This document shows positions 24,390 to 33,858 of a stretch of DNA of 64,000 nt, piece after piece. Below the pieces are notes generated by a model that made no database searches, had not been told where the DNA came from, and saw nothing but the letters and a program-made list of their open reading frames with translations. Position numbers and translations under genes: made by a program. How positions within the stretch are numbered: the first letter of the stretch is position 1; every line of letters starts with the position of its first letter. Origin of the DNA: Myxococcales bacterium (lineage in GTDB: Bacteria > Myxococcota_A > Polyangia > Polyangiales > Polyangiaceae); assembly GCA_025355005.1 (NCBI GenBank), contig JANXLV010000045.1, positions 1-64,000 on the forward strand, read 5' to 3'.

Positions 24390-26564
24390 ATGCTCGGCTG
24401 GATGGCGGCGTCGGACACGGAGCTTTTCGGACGCGAGGCGGAGGTCAAGGCGGGCCTTGCCTTGCTTCGCGGGGGCGCGCGCGTCTTGACGATCACGGGG
24501 CCGGCGGGCTTCGGAAAGAGCGCGCTCGCACGTGAGCTCTCGCGACGCGCGACCCTTGGCGACGCGCAGCCCGCGCGTCACGTCTCGCTGGACGGCGCGA
24601 AGGACCGCGCGGGCGTGCTGCGCAGGCTGTCGCGCGCGCTGGGCAAAAACCGGGAGACCCGCGCTGACGCCATCATGGGGCAGCTCGCGAAGAGCGGCGT
24701 CACGCTTGTCGTCCTGGACGACGTGGACCCCGTGATCGCGCACGTCGCGTCGCTGTTGTCGCGGGCCCCTGGCGGAGATCCCGAAGCGCGGTCCGATCTG
24801 GGCGACGTTGCGTTCCTGGTGACGTCGCGCGAGCCGCTCGGCATCAAGGGCGAGGAGCTCTTGCCCGTGGGCCCGCTCTCCGTGGCTGCCTCCGTCGAGC
24901 TGTTCCGCGCGCGTGCGGACGCGGCCGTGACCGACGACGACGCGCGTGCCGTGGCGGAGCTGCTCGAAGGCATCCCGCTCGCGATCGAGATGGCCGCATT
25001 CCGCGCGCAGCTGCTCAGCCCAAAGGAGCTCTTGGCGCGAAAGAGCGAGCTATTGCGTGTATTGCGCACGGAACGGCGCGACGTGCCGGAGCGCCACGCC
25101 ACGCTGCGCGCGGCCCTCGGGTGGTCGCTGGAGCGGAGCACCGACGACGAGCGCCACGCCCTTGTGTGCATCGGGGCGTTTGACGGTCCCTGCACGCTCG
25201 AAGCGATCGAGGCCGTCTGCGGCACATTTCCATGCTCAGGCAAGGACCCCGACACGGACGCGCTGGATGTGGTGCAGTCGCTCCTGCGCCGCTCGTGGCT
25301 CACACTGGACCGCCGCGGCGACGTGGCTCATGTCTCCATGTACGAGACCGTGCGGGCGTACGCGCGCGACATTGCCGACGCGAAGGAGCTGGCGGCGGCG
25401 ATGGAGCGCCATGCGCAGCACTACCTCGAGCTCGCGGAGCGCGCAGCCCTCCACACTTACGGCGCGGGTGCAGAGGCGGCGCTCTCGGAGCTGGAGGAGG
25501 CGTTGCCCAACCTGCTCGCGGCGTTCGAGCGCTCGCGCGTGTCAGCACCGGAACGCGCGGCGCGCATCGCCGTTGCGCTGGCGGACGTCATCCTGTTCCG
25601 TGATGCCTGCGATCTGCGCACGCCGTTCTTCACCGAGGCCATCGCCGCTGCAGATGCGTGCGGGGAGCCGAACCTGCGCGCGCGCACGCGCCTGCTCGCC
25701 GCACGCGTTGCTCTGGAGCTCGCTTCGCCCGCGGACGCGCACGCGGCGCTCGCCGACGAGATCCCGGGAATCTCGGAGGAGACACGCGTGGAGCTCCTCC
25801 GCACGCGCGGATGGACCGCCCTCGCTCGCGGTGACGCAGCCGCGGCGACCACGGCCCTCTCGGAAGCGCGCGAACACTACGAGCGCTCACGCGAGCCGCG
25901 CGGGACAGCGGACGCGCTGGCGGCGCTGGGCGTGCTGTCGCTCGCGTCTGGCGATCTCGAGTCAGGGCAGCGTGCGCTTGCGGCCGCGTACGCGCTGCAC
26001 GTGGATGCAAAGGACGTGATCCGCAGGGGCAAGGTGAGCAGCATGGCCTCGCTCTTCGGCCTCTCGCTGGACGGCGCAAGAGTGGACAAGGCGAGCAAGC
26101 GTGAAGAGTTGCTTGCTTCGCTCGAACGACGAAAGGCGCAGGGGCGCAGCATGGGCGAGGCGATCGATCGCATTCACCTCGCCGCGCTGTCACGGGAAGA
26201 TGGCCCCGCGCCCGACGACGCGAAGGCATCCACCCGCTATTTTTGGGCGAAGGAAGCGCGCTTCTTGACGCCCGAAGGCGGCACGCGCATCGACCTCACG
26301 CGCCACGGCTCGCTTCGCCGGGTCTTGCTCGCGCTCCTCCTCGCGCACGAAGAGCACGCAGACCGCGCGCTCACCGCCGATGAGCTCCTCACCGCAGGTT
26401 GGCCCGAGGAGAAGGTCCTCTATGACGCCGGCATGCTGCGCGTGTACACCGCGGTCAAGCGCCTGCGGAGGCTGGGGCTCACCGACGTGCTGCTCCGCCG
26501 CGATGACGGCTACCTGCTGGATCCCGGAGTCCGCTTCGACCGCGACGATCACTCGAGCCAGTAG
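24390..26564 (+). CDS. STAND-class ATPase with C-terminal winged-helix domain
   Basis: 724 aa from ATG 24390. Order of parts: FGREAEVKAGLALL (13-27) as in AfsR/LuxR-type ATPases, Walker A GPAGFGKS at 37-44, Walker B VTLVVLDDV near 100, sensor FLVTSREPL near 140, the GIPLAIEMAA helix near 210, a helical winged-helix-like segment (RAALGWSLE), and a TPR-like superhelix from about 330 to 570. The C-terminus (about 630-724) carries RRVLLALLLAHEEHADRALT, TADELLTAGWPEE and VYTAVKRLRRLGLTDVLLRR, a winged helix like that of OmpR/BTAD regulators but placed last. Likely a signal-dependent transcription regulator. Its 3' end overlaps the convergent glycosyltransferase gene by 16 bp. Confidence 0.85.
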   Translation: MLGWMAASDTELFGREAEVKAGLALLRGGARVLTITGPAGFGKSALARELSRRATLGDAQPARHVSLDGAKDRAGVLRRLSRALGKNRETRADAIMGQLAKSGVTLVVLDDVDPVIAHVASLLSRAPGGDPEARSDLGDVAFLVTSREPLGIKGEELLPVGPLSVAASVELFRARADAAVTDDDARAVAELLEGIPLAIEMAAFRAQLLSPKELLARKSELLRVLRTERRDVPERHATLRAALGWSLERSTDDERHALVCIGAFDGPCTLEAIEAVCGTFPCSGKDPDTDALDVVQSLLRRSWLTLDRRGDVAHVSMYETVRAYARDIADAKELAAAMERHAQHYLELAERAALHTYGAGAEAALSELEEALPNLLAAFERSRVSAPERAARIAVALADVILFRDACDLRTPFFTEAIAAADACGEPNLRARTRLLAARVALELASPADAHAALADEIPGISEETRVELLRTRGWTALARGDAAAATTALSEAREHYERSREPRGTADALAALGVLSLASGDLESGQRALAAAYALHVDAKDVIRRGKVSSMASLFGLSLDGARVDKASKREELLASLERRKAQGRSMGEAIDRIHLAALSREDGPAPDDAKASTRYFWAKEARFLTPEGGTRIDLTRHGSLRRVLLALLLAHEEHADRALTADELLTAGWPEEKVLYDAGMLRVYTAVKRLRRLGLTDVLLRRDDGYLLDPGVRFDRDDHSSQ

Positions 26565-28567
26565 TGGTAGCTGCGCAGCGTGGCTTTACCCGCTTGCACG
26601 ATGATGCGCGTGTCCTTGCGCACGTCACCGAGCGGTATGCGAACGTCCGTGAAGTAGCCCGGCCTCTTCTGCGCGAGCGGCGCAGCGATCACGGCGCCAT
26701 TCACGAGGATCGCTGGCGCGTCGCTGTCGTCTTCGCCGTCCACGTCCCAGCGTGCGACGAGGGTGAGCCTGCCTTCGGCGTGGATGACGAACGACTCCGC
26801 TTCACCTTTGGGGATGGTGCGCCCGCCGTCGAAGCGCGCGCGATGAACCCCGTCGTCGCGGACGTCCAACGTGCTCCACCCGCCTCGCGGCGCCGGGCTG
26901 ACGTAGTCGTGCGCGCGCTCGGACATCACATCGCACACGTCGAGCTCGTCCTGCACGGCCGGCGTTCGTGGCTCGCGGCCTTCGTCCGGTGAAGCGAGCG
27001 CGGACCAGTCGGCCACGTACACTGCTTTCACCGGCCCACCCGAGATCGCCACGTCGTCCACCGTCACGCGGAAGAGCTCGTGACCGAACCTTTGCGTCAG
27101 TCCCGGGAACCAGTTCGGGAAGAGCGCCATGTGGGTGGGCCGCAGATCGAGAGGCAGCCGCTCGATCAGCTCCACGGTGGCCGCCTCGCCCTGGGTCGCG
27201 GCGAGCACGAATGGCACGCCGTGGTAGCCGCCCAGACCGATCGCATCTACGGCACGACGCCCCGACACGTACGGGATGGCGCCCGCGTCTCCGACGAGCA
27301 CGAGCGCCTCTTTTGGTAGCTCGCTTCCGACGCGAGCGCCGACCTCGACCTGTAGCCAGCGGATGTTTGCCGCACAACGTGCAAAGTACACGCTTTGCGC
27401 ACGCACGCTCGGCACCGCCATGAACGTGTAGAGACCCATCGCGATGGCGACCGGGATCCACATGCCGCGCGGGCGTGAGAGCCGCGACGCGCCGAGCAGC
27501 GCGGAAAGCACCAGCATGGAGATCGCCGGGACGTAGTAGCGGAAGTTCTGGTAGCGGGCGGCGCCGTTCCACGACACGAGCAGCGCGAACGCGAGCGCAC
27601 CCAGGAGACAGACCGACGCCGTGCTCCGCGTCTGTCGTGACAGGAGCGCGACCACGCCAAGCCCCACGAGCACGGAGGAGGCGCGGCCGAATGTCGACAG
27701 CTCCTGGCCCAGCGCGCGGGCGCCGAAGTGGAAGAGATTCAGCGCGAGCTCGCGCGCGCGGTCCACGTTCGACAGGTACGGATTCTCGGAGAGCAGCTTC
27801 AGCTTTGCCCCCGCCGCCTCCGGATACCCCGTGAAGGCCAGGTTCATCAGCGCGAAGAGCCCGAACGCGAACATGGTCGGTAGCAAGACGCGCGCGATCG
27901 CCGGCAGCGCGTGTGGACCGCGCTGCGCTCGCCCCACGCCCACGGCGAAGAGCCACGTGAGCGTCAGCGACTCGGGACGAAGCAGGAACATCGCAACGGA
28001 AAGCCACCCCAGATGGGAGAGGCGCGCCGCCCGGCTCTGGCCGCTTCTCGGATGCGGACCGACTCGCTCCCGCGTGAGCTCGTCGTACCGTGCGACTGCA
28101 TGCATCATGCATGCAAAATACAGCGCCCCTTCCATGCCCGAGAACAGGAGCCACGGCGTGACGGACGCCGAGGCCAGCAGAAGAAGCCCGACCAGCCGCG
28201 CCGGCGGACACAGGTCGCGAAGGATCCGGGCTGCGGCGCGCAACCCCGAGTACACGGACACGACCGCGACGGCACCGGCGAACCAACCGAGAGCTCCGCC
28301 GCGAAAGCCAACGAGCCAGCCCAGCGACAGCAGCCATGCGTAGAGCGGCGCCGTCTCGCCGGACGAGTACCCCTGACCGGACAGCCACGCGAACGGACTG
28401 CCCTGCGCAAGCGCGCGTGCGTAGTCGAAGTGGATGTACACGTCGTCCAGCGGCGCTGGGAACACGAAACCCGTGCGTTCGGCTGCCGGTATCCAGAAGA
28501 GCGCCGCGAGCGCGCCCGTGATGAGCGCGATCCCAAGCTTCTCTCTCGCATCGCCCGCGGGACGCAC
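26549..28567 (-). CDS. Polytopic GT-C glycosyltransferase-like protein with C-terminal ectodomain
   Basis: 672 aa from a GTG. The N-terminal half has about ten membrane helices. After the first comes APLDDVYIHFDYARALAQG with an Asp pair in the first periplasmic loop, the usual place of the GT-C catalytic acid, and QGYSSGETAPLYAW. The last 250 residues contain soluble domains ending SYHYWLE. The protein is clearly paralogous to the one at 58114-60414, which has APLDDVFIHFDYAR, GNGYSSGNT and YHAWLTE. Probably transfers sugar from a polyprenyl donor on the periplasmic side; acceptor unknown. It diverges from the TPR gene at 28646. Confidence 0.82.
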   Translation of the reverse strand: MRPAGDAREKLGIALITGALAALFWIPAAERTGFVFPAPLDDVYIHFDYARALAQGSPFAWLSGQGYSSGETAPLYAWLLSLGWLVGFRGGALGWFAGAVAVVSVYSGLRAAARILRDLCPPARLVGLLLLASASVTPWLLFSGMEGALYFACMMHAVARYDELTRERVGPHPRSGQSRAARLSHLGWLSVAMFLLRPESLTLTWLFAVGVGRAQRGPHALPAIARVLLPTMFAFGLFALMNLAFTGYPEAAGAKLKLLSENPYLSNVDRARELALNLFHFGARALGQELSTFGRASSVLVGLGVVALLSRQTRSTASVCLLGALAFALLVSWNGAARYQNFRYYVPAISMLVLSALLGASRLSRPRGMWIPVAIAMGLYTFMAVPSVRAQSVYFARCAANIRWLQVEVGARVGSELPKEALVLVGDAGAIPYVSGRRAVDAIGLGGYHGVPFVLAATQGEAATVELIERLPLDLRPTHMALFPNWFPGLTQRFGHELFRVTVDDVAISGGPVKAVYVADWSALASPDEGREPRTPAVQDELDVCDVMSERAHDYVSPAPRGGWSTLDVRDDGVHRARFDGGRTIPKGEAESFVIHAEGRLTLVARWDVDGEDDSDAPAILVNGAVIAAPLAQKRPGYFTDVRIPLGDVRKDTRIIVQAGKATLRSYHYWLE

Positions 28568-28645
28568 GGCGCGAGAGTACAGCGCACTTCGAGCGGCGAT
28601 CGTGGCGATTTCGAGCTATACAGCCGGACCAGCCCAGGTGACACA

Positions 28646-29155
28646 ATGACCGAGATCAAAGCACCCACCTTCACGGACCCGGAAGACGCCGCTCGGTGGG
28701 ACGCGGTCGAAGAGGCCGTGGAGCTCATCGTCGAAGAGCACTATCGCGACGCACTCGACGCGCTCCGCCGCGTGCTCGAGAAAGATGCGAAGAACTCCTA
28801 CGCGTACAACTGGGTCGGCGTGGCCATGTTCGAGAGCGGCGAGATGGAGCCTGCGCGTGACGCATATCGCGCTGCGCTGAAGCTCGCGCCTGGGTACGTG
28901 GGCGCGCGCGTGTCTCTGTCGCACGTGCTCCGTCAGCTGGGTGACTACCGCGAGGCGATCAAGGAGGGAATGGTCGCGCTCGAGCAGCAACCCGGCGACT
29001 CCGACGCCCTCTATGCCGTGGGCATGGCGTACTACGCGCGCGGCGACAAGGCCGCGGCCAGGCGCCACCTCGCGGCCTACCTGGAGGCCCGACCCGAGCT
29101 CGAGACCGCCGTCGAGGTGCGCGGCATCATCGACGCGATCGATCAGGGGCTCTGA
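28646..29155 (+). CDS. Small cytoplasmic TPR protein
   Basis: 169 aa from ATG 28646 (MTEIKAPTFTDPEDAARWDA); the frame is open far upstream but that part is antisense to the glycosyltransferase gene. Three to four TPR units are clear: HYRDALDALRRVLEKDAKNS, YNWVGVAMFESGEMEPARDA, LSHVLRQLGDYREAIKEGMV and LYAVGMAYYARGDKAAARRH. No signal peptide or membrane helix. It would act as a protein-interaction module. The next gene begins 15 nt downstream and may be co-transcribed. Confidence 0.82.
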   Translation: MTEIKAPTFTDPEDAARWDAVEEAVELIVEEHYRDALDALRRVLEKDAKNSYAYNWVGVAMFESGEMEPARDAYRAALKLAPGYVGARVSLSHVLRQLGDYREAIKEGMVALEQQPGDSDALYAVGMAYYARGDKAAARRHLAAYLEARPELETAVEVRGIIDAIDQGL

Positions 29156-29170
29156 GAACGTGAGGTCGTC

Positions 29171-29611
29171 ATGCCGAAGTGGTTGAAGGTCATGCTCATC
29201 GTGATCGGCGTCGGGGTGCTTGGACTTGCCCTGCTCGTGGGCGGCGTCGTGTGGTGGGCCTCCGCCAACAAGGAGAAGTTCGCGGCGACCGGCAAGAAGG
29301 CGCAGGAGGACGGCACGCGCTTCGGCGCCACGCATACGAAGGATCAGTGCGTGGACGAAGCGCTCTCGCACCTGAAGGACTGCGGCACCTTCGACTTCGT
29401 CTGTGAGGGCGGCAACAAGATCGCGCTCGCGTCGTGCATGGGCGTCGCGCGGGACGACGGGACGTGCAAGGACGTGCCCGAGCGCACCGACATCTTCAAG
29501 ATGGCCACGTGGGCGAACGACGAATGTGCACGGCGCGGTTTCCGTGGCTCGCAGCCATGCGGTCGCCTCATACAGGCGATCCCCGATGGGTGCGCGCGCG
29601 ACCCGCGCTGA
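29171..29611 (+). CDS. Single-pass membrane protein with Cys-rich ectodomain
   Basis: 146 aa. One N-terminal membrane helix (VMLIVIGVGVLGLALLVGGV) followed by about 115 residues with eight Cys (DQCVDEA, KDCGTF, FVCEGG, ASCMGV, GTCKDV, DECARRG, QPCGRL, DGCARDP), a layout that suggests four disulfides in the periplasm. The signal-anchor sequence lacks a lipobox. Lies 15 nt after the TPR gene. I do not recognise the family. About 196 bp without a supported gene follow. Confidence 0.72.
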   Translation: MPKWLKVMLIVIGVGVLGLALLVGGVVWWASANKEKFAATGKKAQEDGTRFGATHTKDQCVDEALSHLKDCGTFDFVCEGGNKIALASCMGVARDDGTCKDVPERTDIFKMATWANDECARRGFRGSQPCGRLIQAIPDGCARDPR

Positions 29612-29807
29612 CGTCTTCGAACGGCTTCGCGTTCGTCGCACACCACCTCACGCTGAACGACGGAGGCGCCGTCACGGCCCATTCGCACCGTGGGGTGATG
29701 GAGCGCGAACGCTCGATCGCAGTTGCCGCATTTCAAAGATGAAATCGCGGCCGTGGGACCAGGTCGTCTTCAAATTGGGCCACCGCGCACGGCTCGTGCT
29801 TCCTTGA

Positions 29808-30512
29808 ATGATGCTGATGCGATCGTGGACGGATTCACTGCCCCTGCCGCGCTTCCCGCACGTGACGGAGACTCTCGCGACGCTGCGCGAGGTCGTGCTG
29901 CTGCCACGGGACATCCTGCCGATCGTCCCCGATGCGCGTGACGGTGAGGACGTCGTGGTCCTCATCCATGGCTTCATGGCGAGCGCCGGCGTGTTTCGTC
30001 CGATGCGCAAGCGCCTGGAGCAAGAGGCCTTCGCGCACGTCGCCAGCTTCTCGCATACGCCGCTGCAGAGCGTGCCGCGGATCGCGAAGAGCCTGAAGAA
30101 GGTCATCGACCGGATCCACGAGGGCGCGCGCATTCACCTGGTCGGTCACAGCCTGGGCGGTCTCGTGGCGCGGTGGTACGTGCAGGAGCTCGGTGGCCAC
30201 GACCGCGTGGTGCAGACCATCTCCCTTGCAAGCCCATTCGCGGGGACCAAGCACGCGAACACCCTCCCAATCCTGATCGGCGCGGCGCTCACCACGGAGA
30301 GCCACATCCTTCGCAAGCTGCGGAGCCGGGCGCACGAGTTCGAGGTGCCGCACACGTCCATCGTCGCGGGAGAGGACGCGCTGATCGTTCCCGCAGAGAG
30401 CGCGATCTTTCCTCGCGGTGACGTCGTCACCCTTCCGGGGCGAGGGCACAACACGCTGCTCTACGATGACGTCTCGGTCCGGACCATCATCCAGCGCGTC
30501 CGCACGCGCTGA
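29808..30512 (+). CDS. Alpha/beta hydrolase (lipase-like)
   Basis: 234 aa. Alpha/beta-hydrolase signature elements: oxyanion-hole strand VVVLIHGFMAS (49-59), nucleophile elbow GHSLGG with Ser115, Asp in IVAGEDALIV and catalytic His in LPGRGHNTLL. The overall layout with LVGHSLGGLVARWYVQELGG resembles bacterial triacylglycerol lipases and PGAP1-like esterases. There is no signal peptide, so it may be intracellular or exported by another route. Two ATG codons (29808 and 29811) and one at 29817 compete as start. Substrate unknown. Confidence 0.88.
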   Translation: MMLMRSWTDSLPLPRFPHVTETLATLREVVLLPRDILPIVPDARDGEDVVVLIHGFMASAGVFRPMRKRLEQEAFAHVASFSHTPLQSVPRIAKSLKKVIDRIHEGARIHLVGHSLGGLVARWYVQELGGHDRVVQTISLASPFAGTKHANTLPILIGAALTTESHILRKLRSRAHEFEVPHTSIVAGEDALIVPAESAIFPRGDVVTLPGRGHNTLLYDDVSVRTIIQRVRTR

Positions 30513-30547
30513 CCCACGCCCTTCGCGAGGTGTGATAAACCTGGGGC

Positions 30548-31135
30548 GTGCGTTCCCTCGCTCGCCTTGCCATCTTCGTCTCCGCCATTGCTTCGCTCAC
30601 CCTGTTCGCAGGGCGCGCGCATGCCGAGCCCTCTTCCTTCCTCTCTGTCGCTGGTGGTTGGTCGCTGCAGCACGACGCGATCGCCCAGCGCGACAACAAG
30701 GCGGGCGCGATCTCCTTCGCCCTCGGCGTGGGTTCTTCCCCCGCGAACCGGCTGGTCCTTGGCGGCCTCTTTCGCCTCACCACGTACCCCACGCTCGGCA
30801 CCGACCTGGGGCTCAACATCCGGGCCGCAAGCGGCGGCTTCGCGCGCGGTGACTATGGTCTCGCGCTGGACGTAGGCCCCGGCTTCCGGGCGTGGGGCAA
30901 CGGCGACTCCGGAAAATGGCCGGTTCAAGCGCGCATCGTCGGCGGCGCTCCGTGGGGCATCGAGCTCTCCGTCGGCGGCGATTTCTACAACCTGACCGGT
31001 GACGGACCGTACACGCGCGGCATCAACATACTCGTCGGCGTCGACCTGCTCCGCCTCACGATCATGCGTCAGGGGTCGAGCGAGCGCTACTGGGAGAACC
31101 GGCACCCGGTCGGCGGACACGTCCGCCCGGAGTGA
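30548..31135 (+). CDS. Exported beta-rich protein, possibly outer-membrane barrel
   Basis: 195 aa from a GTG at 30548 with a signal peptide (MRSLARLAIFVSAIASLTLF, ending GRAHAEP). The mature part is rich in Gly and alternating hydrophobic/aromatic residues (FLSVAGGWSLQHDAI, NRLVLGGLFRLTTYPTLGT, GINILVGVDLLRLTIM), as expected for an 8-strand outer-membrane barrel. No named family. Its stop is separated from the GTG of the DUF72 gene by a single base, suggesting coupling. Confidence 0.7.
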   Translation: MRSLARLAIFVSAIASLTLFAGRAHAEPSSFLSVAGGWSLQHDAIAQRDNKAGAISFALGVGSSPANRLVLGGLFRLTTYPTLGTDLGLNIRAASGGFARGDYGLALDVGPGFRAWGNGDSGKWPVQARIVGGAPWGIELSVGGDFYNLTGDGPYTRGINILVGVDLLRLTIMRQGSSERYWENRHPVGGHVRPE

Positions 31136-31136
31136 C

Positions 31137-32138
31137 GTGGAGCGGAAGCAGCTCACGCTCTTCGAGGCGCCCGTTCTCGCGAAGCCGGAGCTCTCCGTAC
31201 AGCCGTATGTGACCGAGGCAGCGACCGCGCTCGCAGCGCGCGTCCCGCCGTGGATTCGGCTTGGTACGAGCAGCTGGACGTTCCCCGGCTGGAACAATCT
31301 GGTCTATGCGGGCGCGCCCTCGCGTGAGGCGTTGATCGCGCATGGCCTGCGCGCGTACGCCGCGCACCCGCTCCTTCGCACTGTCGGCATCGATCGCAGC
31401 TACTACGGCCCGCTGACCGCGGACGACCTCCGTGGCTACGCGGCGGACCTCGCCGACGCCCCGGGGTTCCGCCCCATCTCGAAGGTGTGGGAGGAGATCA
31501 CCACCGTCGTCTTCCCGCCTCACGCGCGCTACGGCGAGCGCGCAGGCACCGTGAACCACGGGTTCATGGATGTGGAGCGGTTCATGGTCGACGTGCTCGC
31601 GCCCTTCGACGAGGTCTTTGCGGAGCACCTTGGGCCGTTCGTGCTGGAGATCCCGCCCTTCCCTGCCGCGCGCGCGCCCTCACTCGCGCGCATCCTCGGT
31701 CGCATCGACACATTCCTGGCGGCGATGCCGAAGCATCTGCAGCTCGCGATCGAGGTGCGCAACAAGGAGCTCCTCTGCCCGGACTACTTCGCGCTGCTCC
31801 GGACGCATGGCGCGGCGCACGTGTTCAACTTCTGGACGGGCATGCCCACCGTAGGTACGCAGCTGCGCATGCGCGAATCGCTCACCGCCGACTTCGTAGT
31901 GAGCCGCCTCATGCTCCCGCCGTTCGTGCGGTACGAGGATCAGAAGGCCGCGTTCGAGCCCTTCAATCGGATCCAGACGCCGCAGCCCGGGATGCGCGCG
32001 GACGTGGTGGACCTGGTCCGCGCGGCTGCGGCAGTCGGCGCAAAGCAGGCGTTCATCATCGTGAACAACAAGGCGGAAGGCTGCTCGCCGCTCACGGTTT
32101 TCGCGCTCGCGGACCTCATTGCGCAAATACATGACTGA
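31137..32138 (+). CDS. DUF72 family protein (YecE-like)
   Basis: 333 aa from GTG 31137; a longer frame begins at 30999 but overlaps the previous gene. DUF72/YecE has a TIM-barrel fold and unknown activity. Characteristic parts: RLGTSSWTFPGWNNLVYAG near 40-60, VGIDRSYYGPLT near 85, RPISKVWEEIT, a long helix and FVLEIPPFPA, AIEVRNKELL, HVFNFWTG and a final IIVNNKAEGCSPLTV. That final N-N-K/H-A-E-G block is a hallmark of the family. It is a somewhat long member. Follows the barrel-like gene immediately. Confidence 0.88.
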   Translation: MERKQLTLFEAPVLAKPELSVQPYVTEAATALAARVPPWIRLGTSSWTFPGWNNLVYAGAPSREALIAHGLRAYAAHPLLRTVGIDRSYYGPLTADDLRGYAADLADAPGFRPISKVWEEITTVVFPPHARYGERAGTVNHGFMDVERFMVDVLAPFDEVFAEHLGPFVLEIPPFPAARAPSLARILGRIDTFLAAMPKHLQLAIEVRNKELLCPDYFALLRTHGAAHVFNFWTGMPTVGTQLRMRESLTADFVVSRLMLPPFVRYEDQKAAFEPFNRIQTPQPGMRADVVDLVRAAAAVGAKQAFIIVNNKAEGCSPLTVFALADLIAQIHD

Positions 32139-32164
32139 GATAGTCTGGATCGATCGCGGCCCCC

Positions 32165-33808
32165 GTGAGCAGACCCGACACAAAAGATCCTAACGCAACG
32201 GTGCTCGATCGGCCCATGCCGCCGATCTCGCTGGAAGGCCGCGCGACGTCCCCGGATCGCCTGGACGCGAACGACGTCGAGTCCGTCCTGAAGGAGATCC
32301 GCACGCGGCCAGAGGCGCGGCTGGTCACGGAGAAGAACATCGCCGCGGGCGGCATGGGCACCATTTTCCTGGCCACCGATCGCGCGCTCGTGCGCCACGT
32401 GGCGAAGAAGGTGCTGCACAGTCACCTCGCGAGCAATCGCAACGTCGTGCGCATGTTCCTGCGCGAGGCGCGCGTGAATGGAGTGCTCGATCACCCGAAC
32501 GTCGTTCCCGTCTACGACATCGGCGAGGACCCGGGCGGCCAGCTCTATTTCACCATGAAGATGGTGGAGGGCCTCTCCCTCCGCGACGTCATCCGCGGAC
32601 TGCCCGAGGGTCCGCTCGAGACGTCCGCGCTGTGGAACCTGCTCGACGTCGCCATCAAGGTCATGGACGCGCTCTCTTTCGCGCATAGCCGCGGCGTTCT
32701 GCACTGTGATGTGAAACCCGCGAACGTGATGGTCGGTGACTTCGGCGAGGTCTACTTGATGGACTGGGGCATCGCCCGTCTGCTCACCAGCACGGCCGGC
32801 ACCATGCCTCCACCCAGCCTTCACGGTGCGCCGCCGCTCTCCGGTCAGGCGGCCATCGAGACGAACGACGCCGTCATCGGCACGGCGAGCTACATGTCGC
32901 CCGAGCAGGCCAGCGGCAACCGCAGCTCGCTCGACGCGCGCTCGGACGTGTTCCTCGTGGGCGCAGTGCTCTACGAGATCATCGCGCGCAAGCCGCCCTT
33001 CCTCTCCACGAGCTTCGACGAGACCCTGAAGTGCGCGCTGGAGTGCAAGCCCGAGCCGCTATCGCAGGTCGCGGAGGACGTGCCCCCGGAGCTCGAGCGC
33101 ATCATCGAGCGCGCCATGAAGAAGGCCCCGGTGGACCGCTACGCATCCATGCGCGAGATGAAGGACGATATCGTCCGCTTCATGCGCGGAGGCGCGGAGT
33201 TCCCCAAGACCACGTTCCCCAAGGGTGCGTACGTCATGCGCGAGGGCGAGCGCGGCGACAGCGCGTACATCATCGTCAGCGGCAAGTGCGACGTGCTCAA
33301 GATCATCGAGGGACAGGTGAGCGTGATGCAGCGCCTGGGGCCCGGCGACGTCTTCGGAGAGACCGCCATCCTCACCGAGGGCGCGCGCACGGCGACCATC
33401 CTCTGCGTGGAGGACACCACCGTGCTCGTGGTCACGCGCAAGGTGTTCGAGGCGGAGCTCGCCCAGGTGAAGCCGTGGCTGCGCAGCGTGACCACTTTGC
33501 TGGCGCAGCGCTTCCGCGACCTCTACACGCAGAAGCGCGTCACCCACATGGGCACGGTGAACCCGGCGCGCGTCGCAAAGCAGATTTACATGCATCTTAC
33601 AGCCTTTGGCGAGCCGCGCGCGGAAGGCGGGTTCTCCACGCGATGGACGCGCGCGTGCGGTGAGATCGAAGGGCAGCTCGGCATCTCCATCGCCATGAGC
33701 ATCATGAACGTGGTCGCGAGCTATCCGATGATCCAGGTGGATTTCGCGACGGACAGCCTCATCGTCGCGGACCCCACGGGCCTGAAGATGGCGCTCCTCT
33801 CGGGCTGA
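32165..33808 (+). CDS. Ser/Thr protein kinase fused to a cyclic-nucleotide-binding domain
   Basis: 547 aa from GTG 32165 (an ATG at 32216 is an alternative). Kinase domain about 50-330: AGGMG loop (61-65), VAKK with the beta3 Lys near 81, HCDVKPAN (180-187), metal-binding MDWG in place of DFG (199-202), GTASYMSPEQASG and DARSDVFLVG. From about 340 to 430 a cNMP-binding fold follows, with GERGDSAYIIVSGKCDVLK and PGDVFGETAIL. The C-terminal 100 residues are helical. It probably phosphorylates partners in response to a nucleotide or uses the domain as an allosteric switch. No membrane helix, so cytoplasmic. HRD being HCD is tolerated in some bacterial kinases. Confidence 0.93.
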   Translation: MSRPDTKDPNATVLDRPMPPISLEGRATSPDRLDANDVESVLKEIRTRPEARLVTEKNIAAGGMGTIFLATDRALVRHVAKKVLHSHLASNRNVVRMFLREARVNGVLDHPNVVPVYDIGEDPGGQLYFTMKMVEGLSLRDVIRGLPEGPLETSALWNLLDVAIKVMDALSFAHSRGVLHCDVKPANVMVGDFGEVYLMDWGIARLLTSTAGTMPPPSLHGAPPLSGQAAIETNDAVIGTASYMSPEQASGNRSSLDARSDVFLVGAVLYEIIARKPPFLSTSFDETLKCALECKPEPLSQVAEDVPPELERIIERAMKKAPVDRYASMREMKDDIVRFMRGGAEFPKTTFPKGAYVMREGERGDSAYIIVSGKCDVLKIIEGQVSVMQRLGPGDVFGETAILTEGARTATILCVEDTTVLVVTRKVFEAELAQVKPWLRSVTTLLAQRFRDLYTQKRVTHMGTVNPARVAKQIYMHLTAFGEPRAEGGFSTRWTRACGEIEGQLGISIAMSIMNVVASYPMIQVDFATDSLIVADPTGLKMALLSG

Positions 33809-33858
33809 GGGGCTGATGTCGGGCGGGTGACGCGGCAGCTGGTGTAGACGAGGAATCG

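Noticed and set aside
22689-24743. 684-aa minus-strand frame over the GT87-MMPL region
   Set aside because: A shadow of the GT87 and MMPL genes; the composition is Arg-rich and no domain appears.
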